The notes beneath the pieces are model-generated. The model was not told the origin of the DNA and did not search any database. It saw nothing but the letters and a program-made list of their open reading frames with translations. A program made the position numbers and the translations under genes. Of a stretch of DNA of 52,036 bases, positions 43,484-51,880 are shown one piece after another. Source of the stretch: an uncultured Oscillospiraceae bacterium. GTDB taxonomy: Bacteria; Bacillota; Clostridia; Oscillospirales; Oscillospiraceae. The DNA is taken from NCBI GenBank assembly GCA_934589835.1, contig CAKTOK010000009.1, forward strand, positions 1 to 52,036. The letters are read 5' to 3'. Numbering within the stretch: position 1 is the first letter of the stretch; every line of letters begins with the position of its first letter.

Positions 43484-44368
43484 ATGAAAACACCCAAGCT
43501 CTATGCGCCCAGGACCGGCTTTGGCCGTTTGATGGCCGATCTGGTCCGGCGCTACTATGTGCATGATGTGGCCCGCGACAGCGCGGCCCTCACCTATTAT
43601 CTGCTGTTCGCCATTTTTCCGCTGCTGATCTTCGTCAGCGCCCTGCTGGGCGTGCTGGAGCTGGATATCGACAGCATCACCGCCGTGCTGGCCCCGCTGC
43701 TGCCGTCCGATGTGGTGGCCGTGGTCCGGTCCTATCTGGACTATGTGGCCGCCAACCGCAGCCGCCAGCTGCTGTGGTTCAGCCTGATCTTCTCCATCTG
43801 GTTCCCCATGCGGTCCACCGGCTGCCTGATGCACTCGCTGCGTAAGGCCTTCGGCCGCAGCACGCCGGAGAATATCCTGCTGGGCCAGCTGCGTACCCTG
43901 CTGTTCACCGTCTGGATGATCTTCGTCATCGGCCTGACGCTGGCACTGGTGGTGGTGGGCCGCCGCGCCCTTTTGTTTCTGGCGCAGATCCTGCCGCTGT
44001 CGGACGCATTCATCAGCGTCTGGGGCTATCTCCGCTTCATCATTCTGGGCCTCGTCATGGCCATCTCGCTGGGCCTGCTGTACCAGCTGGCGCTGGGCCA
44101 GCGCCGCCCGCTGCGCGAGGTGCTGCCCGGCGTGGGCAGCTCGCTGGCGGCATGGATGGTGCTGTCCATGGCCTTCTCCTATTATGTGGAGAATGTGGCC
44201 AGCTATGCCCGCCTCTACGGCTCCATCGCCACCATCGTGGTGGTGCTGCTGTGGCTCTATATGTCCGGTCAGGTGCTGATCCTCGGCGCGGAGCTGTCGG
44301 CAGCCCTGACCCATCTGAAACACAAACGACACGCCGCGCCCCCGTCGGGCGGGGAGGAGGAAGCATGA
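43484..44368 (+). CDS. YihY/BrkB-family inner-membrane protein, 294 aa
   Basis: ATG 43484 is selected by GGAGGA ten bases upstream. About six membrane spans are present, with the family features 'DSAALTYYLLFAIFPLLIFV' near the N-terminus and 'YARLYGSIATIVVVLLWLYM' plus 'GQVLILGAELSAAL' near the C-terminus. The family, once annotated as ribonuclease BN, has no settled function; members are thought to be transporters or envelope proteins. Its stop overlaps the trkA start (ATGA), hinting at a link with ion homeostasis (inference). Confidence 0.92.
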   Translation: MKTPKLYAPRTGFGRLMADLVRRYYVHDVARDSAALTYYLLFAIFPLLIFVSALLGVLELDIDSITAVLAPLLPSDVVAVVRSYLDYVAANRSRQLLWFSLIFSIWFPMRSTGCLMHSLRKAFGRSTPENILLGQLRTLLFTVWMIFVIGLTLALVVVGRRALLFLAQILPLSDAFISVWGYLRFIILGLVMAISLGLLYQLALGQRRPLREVLPGVGSSLAAWMVLSMAFSYYVENVASYARLYGSIATIVVVLLWLYMSGQVLILGAELSAALTHLKHKRHAAPPSGGEEEA

Positions 44369-45723
44369 AGATCATTATCGTAGGCTGCGGCAAGGTGGGC
44401 TACGCCATCGCCGCCCAGCTGACTCAGGAGCGGTATGACATCGTCATGGTGGACGATGAGATCGCCCACCTGTCCCGTGCCGACAGTACGCTGGATGTCA
44501 TGTGCATCCACGGCAACGGCGCCTCCATCAGCGTCCTGATGGAGGCCGGCGTCCGCTCGGCGGATCTGGTCATCGCCGTCACCGGCGTGGACGACACCAA
44601 TATGGTCTGCTGCCTGATCGCCAAGAGCCTCGGCGCCCGCCACACGGTGGCCCGTGTCCGCAACACCGAGTACCGGCAGGACGCGGATATCCTGAAGCGG
44701 GAGATCGGTCTGGATATGGTCATCAACCCCGATCTGGCCGCCGCGCAGGAGATCGCCCGTATCCTCAGCTTCCCCGCCGCCGTCTCCGTGGAGCCCTTTG
44801 CCGGCGGCCGCATCGACATGATCGGCCTTCCGGTGCTGGCGTCGGATTCGCTGGTAGGCCGCAGCCTCAGCGAATCCCACGGCGAGCGGAAGGCGGAGGT
44901 GCTGGTCTGCGCCGCCCAGCGCGGCGACGAGTGCATCATCCCCAACGGCTCCTTCGTGCCCCAGACCGACGACCGCCTGTATCTGGTGGGCAACAAGACC
45001 GAGCTGCAAAAAATGCTCAAGGCCATGGGCCGCACGCTCCACCGCATCAAGACCGTGGCCCTGCTGGGCGGCAGCCGCATCAGCATGTACCTGTCGTGGG
45101 AGCTGGCCCGCACCAATACCCACGTCCGCATCGTGGAGCAGGACCACGAGAAGTGCCTGTTTCTGTCCCAGCACCTGCCCGACGCCATGATCATTGAGGG
45201 CGACGGCACGGACAACGACCTGATCCAGTCGGAGAACATCTTCGGCGCCGACGGCTTCGTGTCCCTGACGGGCCGCGACGAGGAGAACCTGCTGATGGCC
45301 ATGTCCGCCCGCCGCGCCGGCGTCCGCAAGGTGCTGGCCAAGATGACCCGCCCCAACTATATGGAGCTGGTACAGGATACCGGTCTGGGCAGCATCATCA
45401 GCCCCAAGGACATCATCGCCAACCAGATCACCCGCTATGTACGGGCGCTGGCCAATTCCGAGGGCATGGCCGTGGAGTCGCTGTATAAGCTGCTGGGCGG
45501 ACAGGTGGAGGCGCTGGAATTTCTGGTCACCGGCCCCTCTGCCCGCCTGCTGCATATCCCCCTGAAGGATCTGCCCCTGCGCAGCGGCGTGCTGCTGGCG
45601 GCCATCGTCCGCGGCGGCAATACCATTATCCCCGGCGGCCTCACCACCATCGAGGAGGGCGACCGCGTGCTGGTCATCGCCCGCTCCATGGGCCTGAAGG
45701 ACCTGACGGATATTCTGGCGTAA
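44365..45723 (+). CDS. trkA: Trk potassium-uptake regulatory subunit TrkA, 452 aa
   Basis: The ATG at 44365 follows GGGGAGGAGG. It is a peripheral cytoplasmic protein with two RCK_N/RCK_C pairs. The first Rossmann fold has 'VGCGKVGYAIAAQL' (Gly7-x-Gly-x-x-Gly12) and 'DIVMVDDE'; the second starts near residue 230 ('LLGGSRISMYLSWEL'), where the glycine motif is degenerate. It gates a TrkH/KtrB-type K+ channel in response to NAD(H)/ATP. No trkH lies in this window; the partner must be elsewhere or is just outside the operon logic. Confidence 0.93.
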   Translation: MKIIIVGCGKVGYAIAAQLTQERYDIVMVDDEIAHLSRADSTLDVMCIHGNGASISVLMEAGVRSADLVIAVTGVDDTNMVCCLIAKSLGARHTVARVRNTEYRQDADILKREIGLDMVINPDLAAAQEIARILSFPAAVSVEPFAGGRIDMIGLPVLASDSLVGRSLSESHGERKAEVLVCAAQRGDECIIPNGSFVPQTDDRLYLVGNKTELQKMLKAMGRTLHRIKTVALLGGSRISMYLSWELARTNTHVRIVEQDHEKCLFLSQHLPDAMIIEGDGTDNDLIQSENIFGADGFVSLTGRDEENLLMAMSARRAGVRKVLAKMTRPNYMELVQDTGLGSIISPKDIIANQITRYVRALANSEGMAVESLYKLLGGQVEALEFLVTGPSARLLHIPLKDLPLRSGVLLAAIVRGGNTIIPGGLTTIEEGDRVLVIARSMGLKDLTDILA

Positions 45724-45770
45724 CGCCGCATTCTGCTGAATTTCCTGCGGCCCATGGGGCCGCACAAACA

Positions 45771-45797
45771 AAAGCCACCGCTCTGCGGTGGCTTTTT
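45771..45797 (+). terminator. Intrinsic terminator after trkA
   Basis: An 11-bp stem (AAAGCCACCGC with GCGGTGGCTTT) and a 3-base loop are followed by a run of T. A smaller hairpin, TGCGGCCC/GGGCCGCA, precedes it at 45746-45764. Confidence 0.9.
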
Positions 45798-45845
45798 CAC
45801 GATTTGGTAAGCGCCTTCTTTTCCTGCCACCATCGGCATAGAAGC

Positions 45846-46467
45846 TTTCGCGCTCCGGCGCGACCCACTTCTTATTGGACTGTTGCGGTGCCCAAAATTT
45901 CTGCGCTGCCTAACGGCGGGCGCTTGAAATTTTGACCGCGGCCACTCGCTCCCCTCGCTTTATCCGCCACCGGCGGCGCTCGGATCGCTCCCTCCGGCGG
46001 CCCCATTTCTTTCAGCAGCGAAAGAAATGGGGGAAAGAACGCCGCCAAAAACCCATGGTTTTTGGATTTCCTTCCGCCGCTGGCCGCCGCGTTCTGATCC
46101 GTCCGAAATGTGGAATTGACTTCTTTCTCTGAGCGCTGCCGCTTTTGCTCTGAAATGTAGAACTGCACACCTCTACATTTTGCACCTTGAGCGGCAGCGG
46201 GGATAGCCGCAGAAGCAATTCCACATTTCGGCATCGTCACCGCCGCGCCGACAACGCGAGAGAAGTACCCCGCAAAAGTAATTTTCGCAGGCGCGCAGGA
46301 AGTCTTGAAACCTGCGGTTTCAAGCAGCCCTTTTGGTCACTTTTGGGGCTGCGGCCAAAAGTGACCCGCGCCCGCAGGCGCGGAACAGCTCTTGTGCCGC
46401 CGGAGGCAAGAAAGAAAGCGCCCCGCGCCCGCAGGCGCGGAACGGCCATTTTGTCCCCGCAAACCAC
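45846..46467. repeat. Gene-free mosaic of dispersed short repeats
   Basis: No gene is convincing here. The interval shares exact blocks with 51881-52036: a 25-bp block (45846-45870 and 51961-51985), a 29-bp block (45991-46019 and 51919-51947) and a 22-bp palindromic block (46365-46386 and 46422-46443, inverted at 51881-51902). It also has a dyad GGTCACTTTTGG/CCAAAAGTGACC (46335-46366) and the palindrome CTTGAAACC-TGC-GGTTTCAAG (46304-46324), whose core recurs at 52022-52036. This is the appearance of REP-like intergenic elements. Confidence 0.8.
46103..46231. repeat. 129-bp nested foldback element
   Basis: Outer arms CCGAAATGTGGAATTG (46103-46118) and CAATTCCACATTTCGG (46216-46231) are perfect. 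Inside them CGCTGCCGCT (46134-46143) pairs with AGCGGCAGCG (46190-46199), and AAATGTAG (46153-46160) with CTACATTT (46173-46180). The result is one long three-tier hairpin, either MITE-like or a structured RNA. Confidence 0.75.
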
Positions 46468-46507
46468 AAAAAAAGAGCTGCCTCGCGCCTCAGCGCGAAA
46501 CAGCTCT
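46468..46507 (-). terminator. Intrinsic terminator of the aro operon
   Basis: On the minus strand AGAGCTG...TTCGCGC pairs with GCGCGA...CAGCTCT, followed by a run of seven T (46474-46468). The aroE stop codon lies in the loop. Confidence 0.85.
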
Positions 46508-47299
46508 CAGCGGCGCCGCGGCGTCCGCCTCCACACCTGTGAAAAACGCGAACGCCCGCACCGCCTGATACACCAGCAGCTCCACGCCGCCTATCACCGG
46601 CAGCCCCCGGGCCGCCGCCGCGGCCAGCAGCGCCGTCTCCCGCGGCTCATACACCAGATCGTACACCACCGCGTCCTGCGGCAGCGCCTGCAAAAACGCC
46701 AGATCGGAAAACGCGGCCTTGCCCCGCATCCCCAGCGGCGTGGCATTGATCAGCAGGTGGCAGTCCGCCGCCGCCTGCGCGGCGCTGCCGAGGGCGCACG
46801 CCGTCCCGCAGTCGGGGCATCGCCCCGCCAGCAGCGCTGCCTGCTCCATGCGGCGGGCGCACACCGTCACCTGCGCCCCTGCGCCGGTCAGGGCATGGAA
46901 AACAGCCTTGGCTGCGCCGCCCGCCCCCAGCAGCACCGCCCTTTTGCCCTCCGGTGCAAAGCCGCGGGCCGCCAGACTGTCCAGAAATCCCGTGCCGTCG
47001 GTATTATGGCCGATGGCGCGCCCCTGCCGGATGCACACGGTGTTCACCGCGCCGATAGCCGCCGCCATCCCGTCCAGCTCGTCCAGCAGCGGCACGATGG
47101 CCTCCTTGTGGGGCATGGTCACGTTGAAGCCGGCGCAGCCTCCGGCCCTGGCCCAGTGGACAAAGTCCGCCAGCTCACCGGCGCGCACCGTCTGCGCCTC
47201 ATAGCCATAGTCCACGCCGGTCTCCGCGATCATGGCCCGATGCAGCACCGGCGACAGGCTGTGCAGCACCGGATCGCCGATCACATACAGCTGCTTCAT
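46490..47299 (-). CDS. aroE: Shikimate dehydrogenase, 269 aa
   Basis: It reduces 3-dehydroshikimate to shikimate with NADPH in the cytoplasm. Substrate-site motifs are 'SLSPVLH' and 'FNVTMPHKEA' (catalytic Lys), with 'NTDGTGF' and the NADP-binding 'LLGAGGAAKAVF' following. The C-terminal 'GGVELLVYQA' matches the family. The ATG overlaps the aroQ stop (ATGA). It is the last gene of the operon. Confidence 0.96.
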   Translation of the reverse strand: MKQLYVIGDPVLHSLSPVLHRAMIAETGVDYGYEAQTVRAGELADFVHWARAGGCAGFNVTMPHKEAIVPLLDELDGMAAAIGAVNTVCIRQGRAIGHNTDGTGFLDSLAARGFAPEGKRAVLLGAGGAAKAVFHALTGAGAQVTVCARRMEQAALLAGRCPDCGTACALGSAAQAAADCHLLINATPLGMRGKAAFSDLAFLQALPQDAVVYDLVYEPRETALLAAAAARGLPVIGGVELLVYQAVRAFAFFTGVEADAAAPLRAVSR

Positions 47300-47781
47300 A
47301 CGATGGGCGCCCCCACACAGCCTGCGAGGGGCGCTTTTTTTTCGCCCCGCTCCGGCGCGTTGGCCTTCAGATAGTCCATGGCCTCCGTATACCCCTGCAT
47401 CCCGTGGCCGCAGATGGTCTTGACGCAGGCCGCCGCCGTGACGGACACGGCGCGGAACGGCTCCCGCGCGGTGATATCCGTCAGATGCACCTCCACCGCC
47501 GGCACGTCCACCGCCCGCAGCGCATCGTAGATGGCGTAGCTGTAATGGGCGTAGGCCCCGGGGTTGATGACAATGCCGCCGCAGTCCGCCTGCGCGGCCT
47601 GAATGGCGTCGATCAGCGCCCCCTCGTGGTTGCTCTGGAGCACCTCCGCCTCGCAGCCGAGGGCGGCGGCGTGCTGGGATATAAGTTTACATAAATCATA
47701 ATAGCTGGCCCGCCCGTAGATGTCCGGCTCGCGGGTGCCCAGCAGGTTCAGATTCGGCCCGTTCAAAATCAGCAGCTTCAT
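47296..47781 (-). CDS. aroQ: 3-Dehydroquinate dehydratase, type II, 161 aa
   Basis: It dehydrates 3-dehydroquinate to 3-dehydroshikimate. ATG 47781 is preferred over longer starts because GGAGGGCG precedes it and the family begins 'LLILNGPNLNLLGTREP'. Other type II markers are 'QSNHEGALID', 'INPGAYAHYSYAIYDAL' and 'EVHLTDITAREPFR'. The C-terminus is slightly longer than usual. It overlaps aroK and aroE by 4 bases each. Confidence 0.95.
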   Translation of the reverse strand: MKLLILNGPNLNLLGTREPDIYGRASYYDLCKLISQHAAALGCEAEVLQSNHEGALIDAIQAAQADCGGIVINPGAYAHYSYAIYDALRAVDVPAVEVHLTDITAREPFRAVSVTAAACVKTICGHGMQGYTEAMDYLKANAPERGEKKAPLAGCVGAPIV

Positions 47782-48278
47782 GGTGCTTCGCCCTCCCATA
47801 TCCGTTGAATTTCGGCCACAGCCCGCTCTAATACAGGCTCCCCGATGCGGCAGCAGGCGCATTCCGCGTACAGCGGCCGCCGCTGTGCGGCCAGTGCCTC
47901 CAGGACCGCGCGCCCCGCTGCCAGCAGAGGACGGCCCGTCTGAAAATCGGTAGACATAATGTCAGAAAGCGGCCTGTCCAGCCAGAACACCGTGCCGCTC
48001 CGGCGCAGCAGGCGGCGGTTCTCCTCCCGCAGCACCGCGCCGCCGCCGGTGGCAATGACGCAGCCCTCACGGCCGCACAGCTCCCGCAGCACGCGGCTCT
48101 CCAGCTGGCGGAAGCCCTCCTCGCCCTGCTGGGCGAAGATGTCCGGAATGGACCGGCCCGCCGCTGCGGCCACGGCGTCGTCACAGTCGAAAAACGGCAT
48201 GGCCAGCCGCTGAGACAGCAGCCGTCCCGCCGAGGTCTTGCCGCTGGCGGGCAGCCCGATGAGAATGAGATCATGCAT
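47778..48278 (-). CDS. aroK: Shikimate kinase, 166 aa
   Basis: It phosphorylates shikimate at the 3-hydroxyl with ATP. Motifs are Walker A 'GLPASGKTSAG' (residues 8-18), the shikimate-binding 'FFDCDDAV' and 'ATGGGAVLR', and the lid region 'TGRPLL'. Normal length. It overlaps aroC by 8 bases and aroQ by 4. Confidence 0.94.
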   Translation of the reverse strand: MHDLILIGLPASGKTSAGRLLSQRLAMPFFDCDDAVAAAAGRSIPDIFAQQGEEGFRQLESRVLRELCGREGCVIATGGGAVLREENRRLLRRSGTVFWLDRPLSDIMSTDFQTGRPLLAAGRAVLEALAAQRRPLYAECACCRIGEPVLERAVAEIQRIWEGEAP

Positions 48279-49485
48279 GGCGCTCCTGCTCCTCCCGACT
48301 CTCGGCCATCAGCAGCCGGAACAGCCGCTCCACCTGCTGCCTCCGCTGGGGCAGCAGATCGCCCCGCTGGGCCAGCACCTGCGCCTCCCGCGCCTCATCC
48401 AGTACCGGCAGCCCTTGTGCCGCCTTGATTTTCCCGATCTCGCCGGCCAGCGACAGCCGTCGGGCCAGCAGTGCCGTCATCTGGTTGTCCACATCGTCCA
48501 GTTGGCGGCGCAGTCCCGCCAGCGTGCCGTCGTCCGGCGGCAGCAGGCGGCACACGGCCAGCGCCGCTGCGGCCTCTACCACCGGCGCGGCTCGCAGCAC
48601 CACACAGCTGTCGTGCCGTCCCGCCACGGTGAGGACGGTGTTTTCCATCCGCCGCAGGTCCACGGTGTGCTGGGGCTTTGCGATAGACGGCGTGGGCCGG
48701 AACGTGACGGTGAACACAATGTCCATGCCGTTGGTCACACCGCCGTTTATGCCGCCGGAGTGATTTGTTTCCGTATAAATATGGGAACCATCGGTATAAA
48801 ACGGATCATTCGCTTCACTTCCGTGAAGCGCCGCAAACGCCTCGCCATCGCCGAAGCCAATGGCCTTCACGGCGGGAATGGCGAAGATATGGCGGCTGAT
48901 CTCCGATTCCACGGTATCCCGCCAGTCGGGGCCGCCCAGTCCGGCGGGCACGCCGGACACGGTGCAGCGGATCTGGCCGCCCACGCTGTCGCCGCCTTCA
49001 CGGGCCTCGGCGGCCCGCTTACGCAGAACTTTTTCGTCTAAAATCTCGGCGTTTACAGAAATATCTATCGTTTTCAGGAATGTTTTTGCCAGACTGCCCG
49101 CCACGGTCAGCGGTGCGGTGAGGCGGCCGGAAAAGCGGCCGCCGCCCCGGGGATCATTGTGCCCGCCGGCGCGGACGAAGGCGGCGTAGTCGGCGTGGCC
49201 CGGGCGGGGCGTGTCCCGCAGCGGGGCGTAGTCGGCGGAGCGGACGTCGCGGTTGCGGAGCACAGCCACCAGCGCGTCGCCGGTGGTCCTGCCCTGATAA
49301 ACGCCGGAGAGGAATTCCACCTCGTCCGGCTCGTGCCGCCCGGTGGCTAATTCCCCGAAAGCCTTGCGCCGCAACAGGTCTGCGCGGATAAGTGTTTCGT
49401 CCACCGGCAGTCCGGCTGGAATATTCTGGATGAGGACGCCCACGGCGGGGCCGTGGGATTCGCCGAAGACCGTGTACTCCATCAT
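48271..49485 (-). CDS. aroC: Bifunctional chorismate synthase - chorismate mutase fusion, 404 aa
   Basis: Residues ~1-325 are chorismate synthase, which converts EPSP to chorismate with reduced FMN: 'FGESHGPAVG' (catalytic His), 'HNDPRGGGRFSGRLT', 'NHSGGINGGVTNG' and 'PTPSIAKPQHTVD'. Residues ~327-404 are an AroQ-class chorismate mutase helical domain: 'LRRQLDDVDNQMTALLARRL', 'SLAGEIGKIKAAQGLPVLDE', 'REAQVL'. The fused enzyme would take EPSP to prephenate in one chain. ATG 49485 overlaps the aroA stop (ATGA), favouring it over an upstream in-frame ATG at 49533. Confidence 0.92.
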   Translation of the reverse strand: MMEYTVFGESHGPAVGVLIQNIPAGLPVDETLIRADLLRRKAFGELATGRHEPDEVEFLSGVYQGRTTGDALVAVLRNRDVRSADYAPLRDTPRPGHADYAAFVRAGGHNDPRGGGRFSGRLTAPLTVAGSLAKTFLKTIDISVNAEILDEKVLRKRAAEAREGGDSVGGQIRCTVSGVPAGLGGPDWRDTVESEISRHIFAIPAVKAIGFGDGEAFAALHGSEANDPFYTDGSHIYTETNHSGGINGGVTNGMDIVFTVTFRPTPSIAKPQHTVDLRRMENTVLTVAGRHDSCVVLRAAPVVEAAAALAVCRLLPPDDGTLAGLRRQLDDVDNQMTALLARRLSLAGEIGKIKAAQGLPVLDEAREAQVLAQRGDLLPQRRQQVERLFRLLMAESREEQERHA

Positions 49486-50747
49486 GGGGTCAGCACCTCC
49501 ATCCGGCCGCCAATGGCTGCCAGCTCTTTCCAAAAATCGGGATAGGATTTCGTCACCTGCTCCGCGCCGGTCAGCGTTACGCTGCCGTCCGTCAGCAGCA
49601 TGGCGGCGCAGCCCGCCAGCATGGCGATGCGGTGGTCGCCGAAGCTGTCCACGCAGCCGCCGTGGAGATCGGAAACTCCAGTAATGACAAGGCTTTCCGG
49701 CTCTTCAACCACCTGCGCGCCAAGGGCGTTCAGCACCTGCGCCACGGCGGCGGGACGGTCGCTCTCCTTGCCGCGGAGAAAGCCGCAGCCGGTGAAGCGG
49801 GTGGTGCGGCCTGCCAGCAGCGCCGCATAGAGCGCCAGCGGCATCAGCAGGTCAGGGGTGTCGGACAGGTCGATCGTTGGCGGAAAATCGTCAAGATACG
49901 AAATAATACGCGAATCTCCTTGAAAATCAGGAAGAATTCTGCTTCCGGTTTTCTTCCTGTTTGTTCCGTTTTGTTCCGGTTTTTCTTCCTGTTTTGCTTC
50001 ATCATGAACCATGGTGGGAGGACATTTGTCCGCGCACGAGACGGCCGGCGCGGGAGAGAGGATCACAATTTCTTCTGCGCCGCTGCGGCGCATTTGCTGC
50101 ACGCGGGAGAGCACCAGCCAGAAGGCCGCCGCCGACCAGTCCGGTGCAGTCAGCAGCGGCGCGGGGCGGTACGTCTGCCCGCCGTCGATGTGATAGCCGG
50201 CGAGGGTGGGGGTCACGGCGACGCCGTGGTGGCGGAGGACGCGGCAGGTCATGTCCAGATAAGGGCGGGACACGGGACGGTCAGTTAACATAATATCAGA
50301 CGGCTCCGGCAGCAGGGGCAGGGCCATCAGCAGGCCGCTGACCACCTGGGAGGTGGCGGCGGCGGAGAGCGTCCATGCGCCGCTGCGGAGAGGGCGGGTC
50401 AGGAGCAGGCCCGCCGCCGTGGCCCGCAGGCCCAGCTCGGCGGGGATGGGGCGGCGCAGCAGGCGGGGCGAGCCGGTGAACACCGCGCCGGTGCGGCCCA
50501 GCGCCATGAAAAGCGGCAGGAGAAAGCGGAGAGTGCTGCCGCTGTCGCCGCAGTACACCGTGGGGTGCGGCGTGTCCAGCAGGGACAGCGCAGCCGCCGT
50601 TTGACGCACATCGTCGGCGGCGTCCGGCGGCAGGGGGGTGGTCTGGCCCGCCAACCGGCGGCAGATCAGCTCCCGATGGAGCAGGCTTTTGGACGGCGGT
50701 ACCGTCACACTGCCGCGAAGGCAGGCGGGAGAGAGACGCAGGATCAT
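49482..50747 (-). CDS. aroA: EPSP synthase with an unusual insert, 421 aa
   Basis: It joins shikimate-3-phosphate and phosphoenolpyruvate. Family motifs are 'VTVPPSKSLLHRELI', 'CGDSGSTLRFLLPLF', 'TSQVVSGLLMALPLL', 'IDLSDTPDLLMPLALYAA', 'LRGKESDRPAAVAQVL' and 'SFGDHRIAMLAGCAA'. ATG 50747 overlaps the aroB stop (ATGA). Between 'SAAAFWLVL' and 'TIDLSDTPDL' the sequence departs from the family; residues ~245-283 are a charged, AT-rich-coded segment ('DEAKQEEKPEQNGTNRKKTG') probably forming a surface loop. All conserved blocks are intact, so the enzyme is probably active. Confidence 0.93.
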   Translation of the reverse strand: MILRLSPACLRGSVTVPPSKSLLHRELICRRLAGQTTPLPPDAADDVRQTAAALSLLDTPHPTVYCGDSGSTLRFLLPLFMALGRTGAVFTGSPRLLRRPIPAELGLRATAAGLLLTRPLRSGAWTLSAAATSQVVSGLLMALPLLPEPSDIMLTDRPVSRPYLDMTCRVLRHHGVAVTPTLAGYHIDGGQTYRPAPLLTAPDWSAAAFWLVLSRVQQMRRSGAEEIVILSPAPAVSCADKCPPTMVHDEAKQEEKPEQNGTNRKKTGSRILPDFQGDSRIISYLDDFPPTIDLSDTPDLLMPLALYAALLAGRTTRFTGCGFLRGKESDRPAAVAQVLNALGAQVVEEPESLVITGVSDLHGGCVDSFGDHRIAMLAGCAAMLLTDGSVTLTGAEQVTKSYPDFWKELAAIGGRMEVLTP

Positions 50748-51790
50748 TGGCAGCCCTCCCACAGAGAGGAGAGAGGGACCTCCTCCAGACGGCCCTCGCC
50801 GGCGCGCTCTACCACCACGATGGTGATGCGGGCACCGGCGGTCTTCTTGTCCTGCGACAGATACCGGCGAAGGGCGTCGCCGCCGCAGTCGATGGCGGCG
50901 GGCAGGCCGTAATGGGCCAGCAGATGCTCCAGACGGGCCAGCAGAAGGCCGCCGCCCAGCCCGTGGGCCATCTGCCAGCGCAGCATCTGAGCCATGCCGG
51001 CGGCCACGGCCTCGCCGTGGGTGTAGGCCTGATAGCCGCCGAGAGCCTCATAGGCGTGGCCGAAGGTGTGGCCGAAGTTCAGCAGGCGGCGGAGGCCGCT
51101 GTCCCGCTCATCGGCGGCGACGCAGCGGGCCTTGATGCGGCAGCAGGCGGCCGCCAGCTTTTCCGGAGCGGGGAGAGACGGCTCCTCCAGCGCGTCCAGC
51201 AGCGGCGCGTCGGCGATGCAGGCGCACTTGATGACCTCGGCCATGCCGGAGGACAGCTGGCGCGGCGGCAGAGTGGCGAGGCAGGCGGTGTCGGACAGCA
51301 CCAGCGCCGGCTGCCAGAAGGCACCCAGCAGGTTCTTGCCCTCCGGCAGGTTTAGACCGGTCTTGCCGCCGATGGCACTGTCGGCCTGGGCCAGCAGCGT
51401 GGTGGGGACATGGGCCAGCGTCACGCCCCGCAGCAGCGTGGCGGCGGCAAAGCCCGCCAGATCGCCGCAGGCGCCGCCGCCCAGCGATGCCACGCCGCAG
51501 GTACGGTCAAAGCCGTCATGCAGGATGCGGCGGCACAGGTCCTCGTAGACCGGCAGGGTCTTGGCGCTCTCGCCGGCGGGGACGGGGTACAGCGCGGCGG
51601 TGAGTCCGGCGGCGCGGAGACTGTCCAGCAGGGCGGAGCCGTACAGGGCGGCGGCCGTCTCATCGGCCACCACGGCCCAGCGGGCGGCGGGGGATGCCTC
51701 CCGCAGCAGCGTACCGGCGCGGGCCAGCAGGCCGTGGCCGATGTACACGGGGTAGGCGGCGGTTTGCAGTTGGACGGCGAGCTGTTCCAT
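50744..51790 (-). CDS. aroB: 3-Dehydroquinate synthase, 348 aa
   Basis: It cyclises DAHP to 3-dehydroquinate using NAD+ and a metal. ATG 51790 is chosen because GGAGGTG precedes it. Motifs are 'SLGGGACGDLAGFAAATLLR' (NAD site), 'HVPTTLLAQADSAIGGKTG', 'GMAEVIKCA' and the metal-binding 'LLNFGHTFGHAYE' and 'THGEAVAAGM'. It is the first gene of the aro operon. No DAHP synthase gene is in the window. Confidence 0.96.
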   Translation of the reverse strand: MEQLAVQLQTAAYPVYIGHGLLARAGTLLREASPAARWAVVADETAAALYGSALLDSLRAAGLTAALYPVPAGESAKTLPVYEDLCRRILHDGFDRTCGVASLGGGACGDLAGFAAATLLRGVTLAHVPTTLLAQADSAIGGKTGLNLPEGKNLLGAFWQPALVLSDTACLATLPPRQLSSGMAEVIKCACIADAPLLDALEEPSLPAPEKLAAACCRIKARCVAADERDSGLRRLLNFGHTFGHAYEALGGYQAYTHGEAVAAGMAQMLRWQMAHGLGGGLLLARLEHLLAHYGLPAAIDCGGDALRRYLSQDKKTAGARITIVVVERAGEGRLEEVPLSSLWEGCQ

Positions 51791-51821
51791 GGGGCACCTC
51801 CGGCGGAATGTTCTTTTTCCT

Positions 51822-51850
51822 ATTGTAGCGCGGGGGCGGGGGTTTTGCAA
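51822..51850 (-). promoter_or_regulatory. Promoter of the aro operon
   Basis: On the minus strand TTGCAA (51850-51845) and TACAAT (51827-51822) are 17 bases apart. The leader to aroB is about 25 bases, too short for an attenuator. Confidence 0.7.
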
Positions 51851-51880
51851 GGCGGTGTTTCGCGCTGCGGCGCAGGAGTC

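Noticed and set aside
45932..46542. Short open frames in the interval between trkA and aroE
   Set aside because: They run through inverted and dispersed repeats, lack ribosome sites and encode Arg/Ser-rich peptides typical of non-coding GC-rich DNA.
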